The notes beneath the pieces were generated by a model. That model searched no databases, had not been told where the DNA came from, and saw only the letters and a program-made list of their open reading frames with translations. Below, one piece after another: positions 8,347 through 16,187 of a DNA stretch of 64,000 nucleotides. The stretch spans positions 2,232,001-2,296,000 of the forward strand of contig NZ_HG992749.1 of assembly GCF_905175385.1 (NCBI RefSeq), given 5' to 3'. This stretch comes from Vibrio sp. B1FLJ16 (GTDB taxonomy: Bacteria; Pseudomonadota; Gammaproteobacteria; Enterobacterales; Vibrionaceae). The position numbers and the translations under genes are program-made. Numbering within the stretch: position 1 is the first letter of the stretch; the number at the start of each line of letters is the position of its first letter.

Positions 8347-8786
8347 AGTTATGGGTAGATGCCGATGCTTGTCCTAAAGTAATTCGTGAAACCATTGTGC
8401 GCGCAGCAGAGCGTACCGGCGTAGAGTGTACCTTTGTCGCCAACCACACAGTCCCTGTACCGAAAAGGGCAAATATTCATTCGCTCCAAGTCCCGGCAGG
8501 TTTTGATATTGCCGACAACGAAATTGTTCGTCGCGTGGAAGCAAATGACCTGGTGATTACTTCAGACATCCCACTTGCAGATGAAGTCATCACTAAAGGT
8601 GCGTTAGCACTAAGCTCTCGTGGTGAGTTATATACCAAAGACACCATCAAAGCCCGCCTTAACATTCGCGACTTTATGGACACCATGCGTTCGAGCGGTA
8701 TTCAAACAGGTGGTCCGGCAGCACTGTCCCAGACAGAGCGTCGTGAGTTTGCCAATCATCTGGACCGTATTTTGGCCAAGCGCTAA
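8343..8786 (+). CDS. yaiI: YaiI/YqxD family protein (UPF0178, DUF188)
   Basis: A 147-residue protein of the UPF0178 family, predicted to have a PIN-like nuclease fold though no activity is firmly assigned. Conserved features are the N-terminal [12 protein letters not shown], the [14 protein letters not shown] region with acidic residues, [11 protein letters not shown], and the C-terminal [23 protein letters not shown]. The ATG overlaps the preceding gene's stop. A terminator shared with the convergent AbgT-type gene follows. Confidence 0.93.
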   Translation: MKLWVDADACPKVIRETIVRAAERTGVECTFVANHTVPVPKRANIHSLQVPAGFDIADNEIVRRVEANDLVITSDIPLADEVITKGALALSSRGELYTKDTIKARLNIRDFMDTMRSSGIQTGGPAALSQTERREFANHLDRILAKR

Positions 8787-8815
8787 TCACACCTACTTTG
8801 ACCAAAACGAAAAAT

Positions 8816-8845
8816 AAAAAAGCCTGCGATAATCGCAGCTTTTTA
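8816..8845. terminator. Bidirectional terminator between yaiI and the AbgT-type gene
   Basis: Stem AAAAAGC-CTGCGA/TCGCAG-CTTTTT with a TAA loop, flanked by A-runs and T-runs, between convergent genes. Confidence 0.8.
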
Positions 8846-8869
8846 GAGCTGTGTGAAAAGCTCGATTTA

Positions 8870-10456
8870 TTAAGGCGTGTAGTACGTTGCCGCGCCAGGA
8901 CCTACTGGTAAACCGAATACGAATACCCATAGGTAGAACAACACACTCCAACCTACGATAAAGCAGATTGAGTAAGGCAGCATTGTCGCGATCAGAGTAC
9001 CGATACCTAGGTTCTTCATGTAGCGAGTAGCAACCGCTAGAATCAGACCAAAGTAGCTCATCATTGGTGTAATGATGTTCGTGGTTGAGTCACCGATACG
9101 GTAAGCAGCCTGAATAGTTTCAGGAGCGTAACCTACTAACATTAGCATTGGCACGAAGATAGGAGCTGTCACAGCCCACTGTGCAGATGCAGAACCAATC
9201 ATCAGGTTAATGAAGCCACACATCAGAATGAATGCGAAGAACAACATTGGGCCTGTCAGACCGATGTTTTGCAGGAAGTCTGCACCCGCTACTGCGAATA
9301 CCTGACCAAAGTTAGTCCACTTAAAGAAAGCAACAAACTGAGCGGCGAAGAATACCAATACAATGTACATGCCCATTGAAGACATAGACTTAGCCATCGC
9401 GTCGATAACGTCACGGTCAGTTTTCATTGTGCCAACAACTTTACCGTATACAAAACCAGGGATAGCAAAGAATACGAAGATGAAAGCAACGATACTTTTC
9501 AGGAATGGTGAACCTGCAACAGTACCAGTAGCAGAACGCAGAACACCGTCTTCAGGAACGATTGTCCATGCAAGTAATGCTGATACCGCCAGAACTGCAA
9601 TACCTGCCAGCTTCAGACCTTTCTTTTCTAGGTCTGTCAGGCCACCCATCTTGTCCTTAGACAGATCTTCTGCAGCTTCTTCTTCGTTGTACTTACCAAG
9701 TTTTGGTTCAACGATTTTCTCAGTAACGAATGCACCCATACCTGCAATGAAGAACGTAGACACAAACATGAAGTACCAGTTTGATTCTGGACCAACTGTG
9801 TATGTCGGGTCGATCATTTGTGCCGCTGTTTCAGTGATACCTGAAAGCAGAGGGTCAACCGTACCGATAAGCAGGTTTGCAGAGTAACCACCAGATACAC
9901 CAGCAAATGCAGCAGCAAGACCAGCAAGAGGATGACGACCTAATGAGTGGAATAGCATTGCTGCTAGTGGGATAAGTACCACGTAGCCAAGCTCAGATGC
10001 AGTGTTAGAAATGATACCAGCAAAAACGACTGTCACTGTAACCATGCGCTGAGAAGCACCCATTACAAGACCGCGCATCGCAGCTGAAAGCAGACCTGAG
10101 TACTCAGCAATAGCAACACCAAGCATTGCTACCAGTACAGTACCTAACGGAGCGAAACCAACAAAGTTTTTAACCAGGTTAGTAACGATCAACTGCAGAC
10201 CTTCAGCATTAAGCAAGCTGACAACGTGGATCATGCCATCAGCGGCACGACCTTTTGCCCCTTCTGGGCGAGGATCCATTACTGAAACTTCGAAGTAACC
10301 AGCAATACCCGACATCACCAAAATGGCTAAACAGAAAAGGGCAAATAGTGTAATCGGATGAGGTAATAGGTTCCCCAAATATTCGACAGAATCCAAAAAG
10401 CGCGTAAACAGCGGCTTCTTAGGCGTGTTTTGTTTAATTGAAGCAGATGAACTCAT
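8870..10456 (-). CDS. AbgT family transporter
   Basis: A 528-residue inner-membrane protein with about 9-11 hydrophobic segments. It matches the AbgT/MtrF family: the N-terminal LPHPITLFALFCLAIL, the TASELGYVVLIPLAAMLFHSLGRHP region, the re-entrant loop segment SASAQWAVTAPIFVPMLM and GDSTTNIITPMMSYF near the end. Family members take up p-aminobenzoyl-glutamate (AbgT) or export sulphonamides and p-aminobenzoate (MtrF, YdaH); direction cannot be told here. No abgA/abgB hydrolase genes are adjacent, which argues against the E. coli uptake operon. The 5' region holds clustered TGACAAAT palindromes, listed separately. Confidence 0.93.
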   Translation of the reverse strand: MSSSASIKQNTPKKPLFTRFLDSVEYLGNLLPHPITLFALFCLAILVMSGIAGYFEVSVMDPRPEGAKGRAADGMIHVVSLLNAEGLQLIVTNLVKNFVGFAPLGTVLVAMLGVAIAEYSGLLSAAMRGLVMGASQRMVTVTVVFAGIISNTASELGYVVLIPLAAMLFHSLGRHPLAGLAAAFAGVSGGYSANLLIGTVDPLLSGITETAAQMIDPTYTVGPESNWYFMFVSTFFIAGMGAFVTEKIVEPKLGKYNEEEAAEDLSKDKMGGLTDLEKKGLKLAGIAVLAVSALLAWTIVPEDGVLRSATGTVAGSPFLKSIVAFIFVFFAIPGFVYGKVVGTMKTDRDVIDAMAKSMSSMGMYIVLVFFAAQFVAFFKWTNFGQVFAVAGADFLQNIGLTGPMLFFAFILMCGFINLMIGSASAQWAVTAPIFVPMLMLVGYAPETIQAAYRIGDSTTNIITPMMSYFGLILAVATRYMKNLGIGTLIATMLPYSICFIVGWSVLFYLWVFVFGLPVGPGAATYYTP

Positions 10457-10490
10457 CTGGTCTCTCCTTGTTTTTATTCCTGTGCATTTG

Positions 10491-10504
10491 TGACAAATTT
10501 GTCA
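10491..10504. promoter_or_regulatory. Perfect 14-bp palindrome TGACAAATTTGTCA upstream of the AbgT-type gene
   Basis: It lies 35-48 bases before the start codon of the divergently read transporter gene. The half-site TGACAAAT recurs at 10574-10581 and 10626-10633, and TGACA at 10676-10680; a wider inverted repeat TGTCAC-N13-GTGACA spans 10554-10578. It looks like an operator for a dimeric repressor or activator; the protein is unknown. Confidence 0.5.
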
Positions 10505-10685
10505 AAAAGCGAGCGAAGATTACTTGAGAGATGAGCCAATTTAAAGCCTTAAATGTCACAAAGTGTAACTAAGTGACAAATATTTAACCACTCACAACTA
10601 AAAACATAGATTTTTCACCTACATATGACAAATAAGCCAAAACTATCAATTAAACAAAACAATAAGCAGTTAATATGACACCTTG

Positions 10686-10811
10686 TTATTTCTGTACTGC
10701 CTTGAACCTTGGGTTGGTTTTACAAATGACATATAGACGTCCCCTACGCTTCACAATCTGACAGTCTGGATGGCGGCTTTTAGCACTCTTTAATGACTTT
10801 ACAACTTTCAT
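10686..10811 (-). CDS. ykgO: Alternative 50S ribosomal protein L36 (zinc-free, RpmJ2/YkgO type)
   Basis: A 41-residue basic protein ([20 protein letters not shown]...). It lacks the four-ligand zinc ribbon of the main L36 and corresponds to the C-minus paralogue that replaces it under zinc starvation. The open frame extends upstream to 10931 but those codons lie inside rpmE2; the ATG at 10811, 10 bases past the rpmE2 stop and preceded by GGAGACAGAG, is the true start. It forms an operon with rpmE2. Confidence 0.92.
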   Translation of the reverse strand: MKVVKSLKSAKSRHPDCQIVKRRGRLYVICKTNPRFKAVQK

Positions 10812-10821
10812 CTCTGTCTCC

Positions 10822-11076
10822 TTATTCTTTAGTAAACTGACCAAAACGACGATTGAAGTTGGCAATACGCCCTTCCGTCTGGACCACACGTTGCTTACCC
10901 GTGTAGTAAGGATGCGATGCAGAAGATACATCTAACGTAAAATAAGGGTATGTTTTGCCATCTTCCCATTCGATGGTCCTGTCAGTTTTCAGTGTTGAAC
11001 CAACAACAAAATATTTATCTACACTAGTGTCATGGAACACCACTGGACGATATTCGGGGTGGATATCTGGTCTCAT
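10822..11076 (-). CDS. rpmE2: 50S ribosomal protein L31 type B (zinc-free, RpmE2/YkgM)
   Basis: An 84-residue type B L31: N-terminal [18 protein letters not shown], central [25 protein letters not shown] and C-terminal RFGQF. It lacks the CxxC zinc pairs of type A L31. Incorporation into ribosomes in place of zinc-containing L31 frees zinc when it is scarce, and such genes are normally repressed by Zur. A Zur-type box lies just upstream. AAGGAAAAT precedes the ATG. Confidence 0.95.
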   Translation of the reverse strand: MRPDIHPEYRPVVFHDTSVDKYFVVGSTLKTDRTIEWEDGKTYPYFTLDVSSASHPYYTGKQRVVQTEGRIANFNRRFGQFTKE

Positions 11077-11097
11077 TACATTTTCCTTTGCACTAAT

Positions 11098-11112
11098 TGT
11101 TATGTTATAACA
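11098..11112. promoter_or_regulatory. Putative Zur box
   Basis: TGTTAT-N3-ATAACA (read on the minus strand) with flanking AAA/TTT matches the half-sites and 3-base spacing of the gammaproteobacterial Zur consensus (TGTTATAWTATAACA). It sits about 20-35 bases upstream of rpmE2, where repressor binding would block the promoter. Confidence 0.78.
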
Positions 11113-11198
11113 TTTTAATTAATAATAATTCCCAATAAGAAAAGCAAGAGAAATTTGTGATACTTTTTGCATTAAACGAGTCATTAAAGATATCTGCT

Positions 11199-11909
11199 AT
11201 GTATTCCATCGAGCCAATCGGCGTCATTGAAACGCCTTACAAAGAGAAATTCGCAGTACCCCGCCAACCACGTTTGGTGCCGGCTGCAACAGCAAGAGTA
11301 AAACTTCAGGGCGATGCAAATAGCCCTGAAGCGGTCAGAGGTTTAGAGCAGTTTTCTCATGTATGGCTGCTGTTTTTGTTCGACCAGAACTTAGAGGCAG
11401 GCTGGAAACCAACGGTCAGGCCTCCACGTTTAGGCGGGAACGAAAGAATTGGTGTATTTGCCTCTCGCTCTACTTTTCGGCCAAATGGTATTGGCATGTC
11501 AGCAGTTGAAGTAAAAGGCGTCACTAAGAAAGGCGATCAAATCTATATAGACGTGGGCAGTGTTGACTTAGTCGATGGCACCCCTATTGTCGATATCAAA
11601 CCCTACATCCCCTACTCGGATTCGATTGCCAGAGCCCAAGGCGGCTATGCAGAAGAAGAGCCTGAAAAGTTGCAAGTCACTTTTTCTTCAGAAGCACTTT
11701 CATCAGAGTCATTGGCGTCGGAGACAAAGCGATCCGATACTGAACATATGTTGCGTGTCATCGAGCAAGTGTTAGCGCAAGATCCCCGTCCAGCGTATAA
11801 GAAGAACAAGCCGGACAGCAAAGAATATGCGGTAAATTTGTTCGATTTAAACGTCAAGTTTACGGTGAATGACAACTTAATAACGGTTACCGCGATCGAA
11901 AGCTTTTGA
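11199..11909 (+). CDS. trmO: tRNA (N6-threonylcarbamoyladenosine(37)-N6)-methyltransferase TrmO
   Basis: Methylates N6 of t6A37 in threonine tRNAs using S-adenosylmethionine. 236 residues. Family blocks: IGVIETPYKEKFAVPRQP near the N-terminus, RPPRLGGNERIGVFASRSTFRPN (SAM and dimer region, residues about 80-105), DLVDGTPIVDIKPYIPYSD, and the C-terminal AQDPRPAYKK. The frame is open to 11157, but the ATG at 11199 gives the conserved N-terminus. proS follows in the same direction, an arrangement also seen in E. coli. Confidence 0.95.
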   Translation: MYSIEPIGVIETPYKEKFAVPRQPRLVPAATARVKLQGDANSPEAVRGLEQFSHVWLLFLFDQNLEAGWKPTVRPPRLGGNERIGVFASRSTFRPNGIGMSAVEVKGVTKKGDQIYIDVGSVDLVDGTPIVDIKPYIPYSDSIARAQGGYAEEEPEKLQVTFSSEALSSESLASETKRSDTEHMLRVIEQVLAQDPRPAYKKNKPDSKEYAVNLFDLNVKFTVNDNLITVTAIESF

Positions 11910-12020
11910 CAAAGCCAATTGGCTGATATTATAGGCGGCTAACAAAATTCCCATTATGGGATCCCCATACTCCGTCCAATTCTGGCGAGAGTATCTAACT
12001 TAAATAAACGGATAAATTTA

Positions 12021-13736
12021 ATGCGTACCAGTAATTATCTTCTTTCTACTCTGAAGGAGACTCCAAACGACGCAGAAGTAGTGAGCCACCAGCTCATGCT
12101 ACGTGCAGGTATGATCCGTAAGCTGGCTTCAGGTCTATACACCTGGCTACCTACTGGTCTACGTGTACTGCGTAAAGTCGAAAACATCGTTCGTCAAGAG
12201 ATCGACAATGCAGGTGCAATCGAAACTTTGATGCCCGTTGTTCAGCCGTTTGAACTATGGGAAGAGACAGGCCGCAGCGAAAAAATGGGACCTGAACTAC
12301 TTCGCTTTACTGACCGTCATGTTCGTCCGTTTGTTCTTAGCCCGACCGCTGAAGAAGTGATCACTAGCCTGGTACGTAACGAAGTTAGCTCGTACAAGCA
12401 GCTTCCTCTGAACCTGTACCAAATCCAGACTAAATTCCGTGACGAGCGTCGTCCACGCTTTGGTGTAATGCGTTCTCGTGAATTCTCGATGATGGATGCA
12501 TACAGCTTCGACATCGACAAAGAAGGTCTGCAAAAGTCTTACGATGCAATGCACGACGCTTACTGTAAAGCATTCGACCGCATGGGTCTGGATTACCGCC
12601 CTGTACTTGCGGATAGCGGCGCTATCGGTGGTAGCGGCTCTCAAGAGTTCCATGTACTGGCAGAAAGCGGTGAAGACCTAATTGCGTTCTCAACCGAATC
12701 TGACTATGCAGCGAACATCGAAAAAGCAGAAGCTTTGGCTCTTGCTGATTCAGCTCCAGCGCCAACTCAAGAGATGACGCTAGTTGATACGCCAAACGCG
12801 AAAACGATCGCAGAGTTGGTTGAGCAACATGGCCTAGCTATCGAGAAGACGGTTAAGACATTGTTTGTTAAAGCGTCTGACGAAGTCGATGCGGACATCA
12901 TTGCTCTGATCATTCGTGGTGACCACGAACTGAACGAAGTAAAAGCAGAAAACCTCAAAGAAGTTGCCGCTCCACTTGAGATGGCGACAGAAGAAGAGAT
13001 CCGCGCACTTATCGGTGCAGGCCCTGGTTCTCTTGGCCCGGTAGGTCTTAAACTGCCATTTATCGTTGATCGCAGCGTAGCAGTAATGAGCGACTTCGGT
13101 GCCGGTGCGAACATCGACGACAAACACTACTTCGGTATTAACTGGGGTCGTGACGTTGAACTTGGTCAGATTGAAGATCTACGTAACGTGGTTGAAGGCG
13201 ATCCAAGCCCGTGTGGTAAAGGTACTATCCAGCTTAAGCGTGGTATCGAAGTTGGCCATATCTTCCAGCTAGGTAAGAACTACTCAGAGAAGATGAACTG
13301 TGGCGTTCTTGGTCCTGACGGTAAAAACGTAATTCTGGAAATGGGTTGTTACGGCATCGGTGTTACTCGCGTTGTTGCGGCAGCGATTGAGCAGAACCAC
13401 GATAAGTACGGCATCATCTGGCCGGATGCATTGGCACCTTTCCAGGTTGCAATCGTACCTATGAACATGCATAAGTCAGAAGAAGTGAAAGAAGCGGCTG
13501 AGAAGCTGTACGCGGAACTGACAGCTATGGGTATCGAAGTACTGTTTGATGACCGTAAAGAGCGTCCAGGTGTAATGTTCTCAGATATGGAACTGCTAGG
13601 TGTACCACACACTATCATCATCGGTGACCGTTCAATGAAAGAAGGCAACTTCGAGTACAAGAACCGTCGTAGTGGTGAGAAAGCAGCTGTAGCGATGGCT
13701 GATATTGTTGAGCACGTTAAAGCTCAGCTTAAGTAA
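12021..13736 (+). CDS. proS: Prolyl-tRNA synthetase
   Basis: Charges tRNA-Pro. 571 residues, bacterial type: class II catalytic core at both ends of the first 220 residues (motif 2 region [25 protein letters not shown]), the YbaK-like editing insertion between about residues 225 and 385 (hydrolyses Ala-tRNA-Pro), class II motif 3 ([13 protein letters not shown]) and the C-terminal anticodon-binding domain (about 470-571). A 111-base gap separates it from trmO. Confidence 0.98.
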   Translation: MRTSNYLLSTLKETPNDAEVVSHQLMLRAGMIRKLASGLYTWLPTGLRVLRKVENIVRQEIDNAGAIETLMPVVQPFELWEETGRSEKMGPELLRFTDRHVRPFVLSPTAEEVITSLVRNEVSSYKQLPLNLYQIQTKFRDERRPRFGVMRSREFSMMDAYSFDIDKEGLQKSYDAMHDAYCKAFDRMGLDYRPVLADSGAIGGSGSQEFHVLAESGEDLIAFSTESDYAANIEKAEALALADSAPAPTQEMTLVDTPNAKTIAELVEQHGLAIEKTVKTLFVKASDEVDADIIALIIRGDHELNEVKAENLKEVAAPLEMATEEEIRALIGAGPGSLGPVGLKLPFIVDRSVAVMSDFGAGANIDDKHYFGINWGRDVELGQIEDLRNVVEGDPSPCGKGTIQLKRGIEVGHIFQLGKNYSEKMNCGVLGPDGKNVILEMGCYGIGVTRVVAAAIEQNHDKYGIIWPDALAPFQVAIVPMNMHKSEEVKEAAEKLYAELTAMGIEVLFDDRKERPGVMFSDMELLGVPHTIIIGDRSMKEGNFEYKNRRSGEKAAVAMADIVEHVKAQLK

Positions 13737-13758
13737 CTCCATTGCTTAATTGATGTTA

Positions 13759-13788
13759 AAAAGGGTTGGCTTCGGTCAGCCCTTTTTT
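13759..13788 (+). terminator. Terminator after proS
   Basis: Stem AAAGGGTTGGC/GTCAGCCCTTT with loop TTCG followed by TTTT. Confidence 0.85.
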
Positions 13789-13937
13789 ATTCAAGAAAAT
13801 CAAAATCTCTATCTCGCTCCGCTGATTAAACCCTGCTCAAGATGAACAACAAATTGAGCCAAAACAAGTCTCTGCTTTGAGTTTCAAATCGGCTATGTGT
13901 ATATTTGAGAGCAGTTATCACTTTTAAGGATTAGACG

Positions 13938-14144
13938 ATGCAAGTATACGGCTGTTGTGAACTGGTTCGTGAACTCTATGCTCAAATTGGCAGTGGCGAT
14001 CAAGCTTATATACCACAGGCAATTTCTTGTGCAGTGAAGGCGCTAAATGATGTTGCTGCTAATGAATCCCTGCCAAAAGAAACTCGTGAAGCAGCAGCTT
14101 TTGCCGCTGCCAACCTGTTGATTTCAGATTTTGAGGATAAGTAA
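13938..14144 (+). CDS. yaeP: YaeP family protein (UPF0253)
   Basis: A 68-residue acidic helical protein of the UPF0253 family, function unknown. The Cys-rich N-terminus ([20 protein letters not shown]) and [13 protein letters not shown] tail are characteristic. TAAGGA precedes the ATG. The stop overlaps the next start by one base (TAATG), so it is translationally coupled to the DUF4250 gene. In E. coli yaeP is also close to proS. Confidence 0.9.
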   Translation: MQVYGCCELVRELYAQIGSGDQAYIPQAISCAVKALNDVAANESLPKETREAAAFAAANLLISDFEDK

Positions 14145-14335
14145 TGAACCTGGCGAATTTTGAGTCTATGGACCCGGTGATGCTAATGAGCATCGTCAAC
14201 ATGAAACTGCGGGACGACTTTGGCGGAGATCTGGATAAGCTAGTTTCTTTCTTTGATATTGACCGTGCCGCACTGGAAGCCAGACTGGCAAGCGCAGGGT
14301 TTGATTACCTTCCGGAAGCGGGTCAGTTCCGTTAA
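14144..14335 (+). CDS. DUF4250 domain-containing protein
   Basis: A 63-residue protein of unknown function. The pattern MDPVMLMSIVNMKLRDDFGGDLDKL followed by a short helix-turn-helix-like segment (FFDIDRAALEARLASAGFDYLPEAGQF) is typical of DUF4250. It is coupled to yaeP through TAATG and ends before a strong terminator shared with the convergent transporter gene. Confidence 0.85.
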   Translation: MNLANFESMDPVMLMSIVNMKLRDDFGGDLDKLVSFFDIDRAALEARLASAGFDYLPEAGQFR

Positions 14336-14362
14336 TCCTTTACTTAAAGGTACGAATACTAA

Positions 14363-14399
14363 AAAGGGCTTGATGAGTGATCATCAAGCCCTTTGTTTT
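14363..14399. terminator. Terminator between DUF4250 gene and NSS transporter
   Basis: Perfect 14-bp stem AAAGGGCTTGATGA/TCATCAAGCCCTTT with loop GTGA; T-rich tails on both sides, serving convergent genes. Confidence 0.9.
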
Positions 14400-14413
14400 A
14401 TCAATTTAACTCG

Positions 14414-15778
14414 TTAGCCAAATGAAGCCCAGATAACAGTAGCCACAAGTACCGGACAAACAAACTTCACGTAAACTGGCCATAGTTTACCAAACCAGCC
14501 CTGAGTGAACTCCGGGAAGCCCTGTTCAAGTTCTTTGATTTTTGAATTACGACTCCATACCCAGCCACCAAACAGACAGAACAGGAGTGCTGCAGTTGGT
14601 TGTAAATACTGAGTAGCCACGGTCGCAACCAGACCGAACATTGCGCCAAAGTTATATACAATCACCACACTGAACAGAGCAATCAAGCCACCTAGTACCC
14701 AGCTTGTTGCGCCACGTTTAGTATTGAAACGCTCACTTACCAGTGCAACCGGACATTCAAGCATAGAAATAGATGACGTCAGTGCGGCAATCGTCAGCAG
14801 TAAGAAAAACACGATTGAAAACAGCTGACCAAGCAAACCTAAGCTATCAAACATCAGTGGTAACACAGTAAAGACTAACGTATCTGAGCTCAGCAGGGAG
14901 CCATCTTCTGCGTATATCTGCACGCCTTTTTGCATTGCCACAAACATCGCTGGCATCACAACCAGGCCAGCAACAAACGCCACTGCTGTGTCGACTAATG
15001 TCACGTTCATCGCCATCTTAGGCAGGTTCTCTTTCTTACTGAGGTAAGAACCGTAAATCAGCATCGAACAGCCACCAATGGTCAGAGAAAAGAAGCCCTG
15101 CCCCATCGCTGCTAAAATTAGCTTTCTGTCCCAGATTTTTTCAAAATCCGGTACCAGATAATGCTTAAGACCTTCCATCGCGCCGTTTTGCGTCATGATG
15201 TAGACAAACAACAATCCAAACAGCACAAACAACGCTGGCATCAATCGCGTTGACCATTTTTCGATACCGTCTTTGACGCCGCCTTGAACGATCAAGACAG
15301 TAAGAACGTAAAATGTGATCGTACCAAACAGGTTGCGCTCTACGCTGAAACCTTTGAACCAGGCAGTCATTTCTTCCAGGCCCATGATGTCAGTTACTGC
15401 ACCGAGTAAAAAGCAGATTAACCAACCACCAACAATAGAATAAAACGCTAACACAGCACTTGGTACACTCAGACCAATCCAGCCAACAATGCCACCAATC
15501 TTTTTACCGACCGGATTGTGTGTAAGCGCGCGCATACTATCTACGGGGTTGGCCTGACCATGACGACCAATCGCCATTTCAACCACCAGCATAGGAAAAG
15601 CAACGATAAGAATCATCACTAAATAAACCAGCAAAAAGGCACCACCACCATTACTTGCTGCTTGTGTTGGGAAGCCCCAAATATTGCCCAGACCAACTGC
15701 AGCGCCTGCTGCCGCTAAAATAAATCCGAGACGAGAGCCAAAATGCTCACGAGGCTGAGAAGAAGTTTGTTGTGTCAT
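14414..15778 (-). CDS. Sodium-dependent transporter of the NSS (SNF) family
   Basis: A 454-residue inner-membrane sodium symporter, probably for an amino acid or related compound. The N-terminal FGSRLGFILAAAGAAVGLGNIWGFP, with the unwound first membrane helix that binds sodium and substrate, and SNGGGAFLLVYL are diagnostic of the LeuT fold. About 11-12 membrane segments follow. The ATG at 15778 is used; an upstream TTG at 15799 would add a short non-conserved tail. No nearby catabolic gene indicates the substrate. Confidence 0.9.
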   Translation of the reverse strand: MTQQTSSQPREHFGSRLGFILAAAGAAVGLGNIWGFPTQAASNGGGAFLLVYLVMILIVAFPMLVVEMAIGRHGQANPVDSMRALTHNPVGKKIGGIVGWIGLSVPSAVLAFYSIVGGWLICFLLGAVTDIMGLEEMTAWFKGFSVERNLFGTITFYVLTVLIVQGGVKDGIEKWSTRLMPALFVLFGLLFVYIMTQNGAMEGLKHYLVPDFEKIWDRKLILAAMGQGFFSLTIGGCSMLIYGSYLSKKENLPKMAMNVTLVDTAVAFVAGLVVMPAMFVAMQKGVQIYAEDGSLLSSDTLVFTVLPLMFDSLGLLGQLFSIVFFLLLTIAALTSSISMLECPVALVSERFNTKRGATSWVLGGLIALFSVVIVYNFGAMFGLVATVATQYLQPTAALLFCLFGGWVWSRNSKIKELEQGFPEFTQGWFGKLWPVYVKFVCPVLVATVIWASFG

Positions 15779-16187
15779 ACCACTCACACAAAATATCAAT
15801 GAACTAGCTAACTAGTACATTATAGAAATATCAACTAATCAGCAAGAGCAACCAGGTCAAATATTCGACAACCAGAACAATTCGCAGATATTCAGTTTGT
15901 AAAATATTACGTACATCCCATATTTAGTCATCACTCATCAGCCAAAGTTTCCACTACTCCAACATCTTTAATCCGCAAGTTTTAGTGCCACGAGCCATCG
16001 TGAAGTCAGCCGAAAATTTATGAGCTCTTGTGTCAGCCACGAATAGTTCCTCGTGACATTGTGTCGAAAAGAAAAATCTAGCGCTTCGTTTTTCACTCCC
16101 AAGGTCTATCTATCAACTAGTGATGCCCAAGTAACCTCAGGATGCCTGGGTATATTCCATTCATGTCGATGACTCAAGGAGAGAAAA
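15779..16187. other. Intergenic region between NSS transporter and chitinase
   Basis: About 400 bases without a gene. It must contain the promoters of both divergent genes. A palindromic segment at 16122-16154 (TGCCCAAG...CTGGGTATA) resembles short repeats scattered through Vibrio genomes. No clear CRP or other operator is seen. Confidence 0.5.
16122..16154. repeat. Putative dispersed Vibrio palindromic unit
   Basis: TGCCCAAGTAACCTCAGG followed by ATGCCTGGGTATA. The CCCAAGTAACCTC core and terminal GGGTATA recall a short repeat common in Vibrio intergenic regions; related TATACCCA ends occur at about 23655, 31825 and 63650 in this window. Assignment is from memory of the motif. Confidence 0.4.

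Noticed and set aside
9363..9887. A 174-codon open frame antisense to the AbgT-type gene
   Set aside because: A shadow of a well-conserved membrane protein gene; low-complexity Ser/Pro/Thr-rich product with no family pattern.
10822..10931. Longer open frame of the L36 gene reaching into rpmE2
   Set aside because: The extra N-terminal codons are the rpmE2 gene in another frame; the 41-residue product is the family length.
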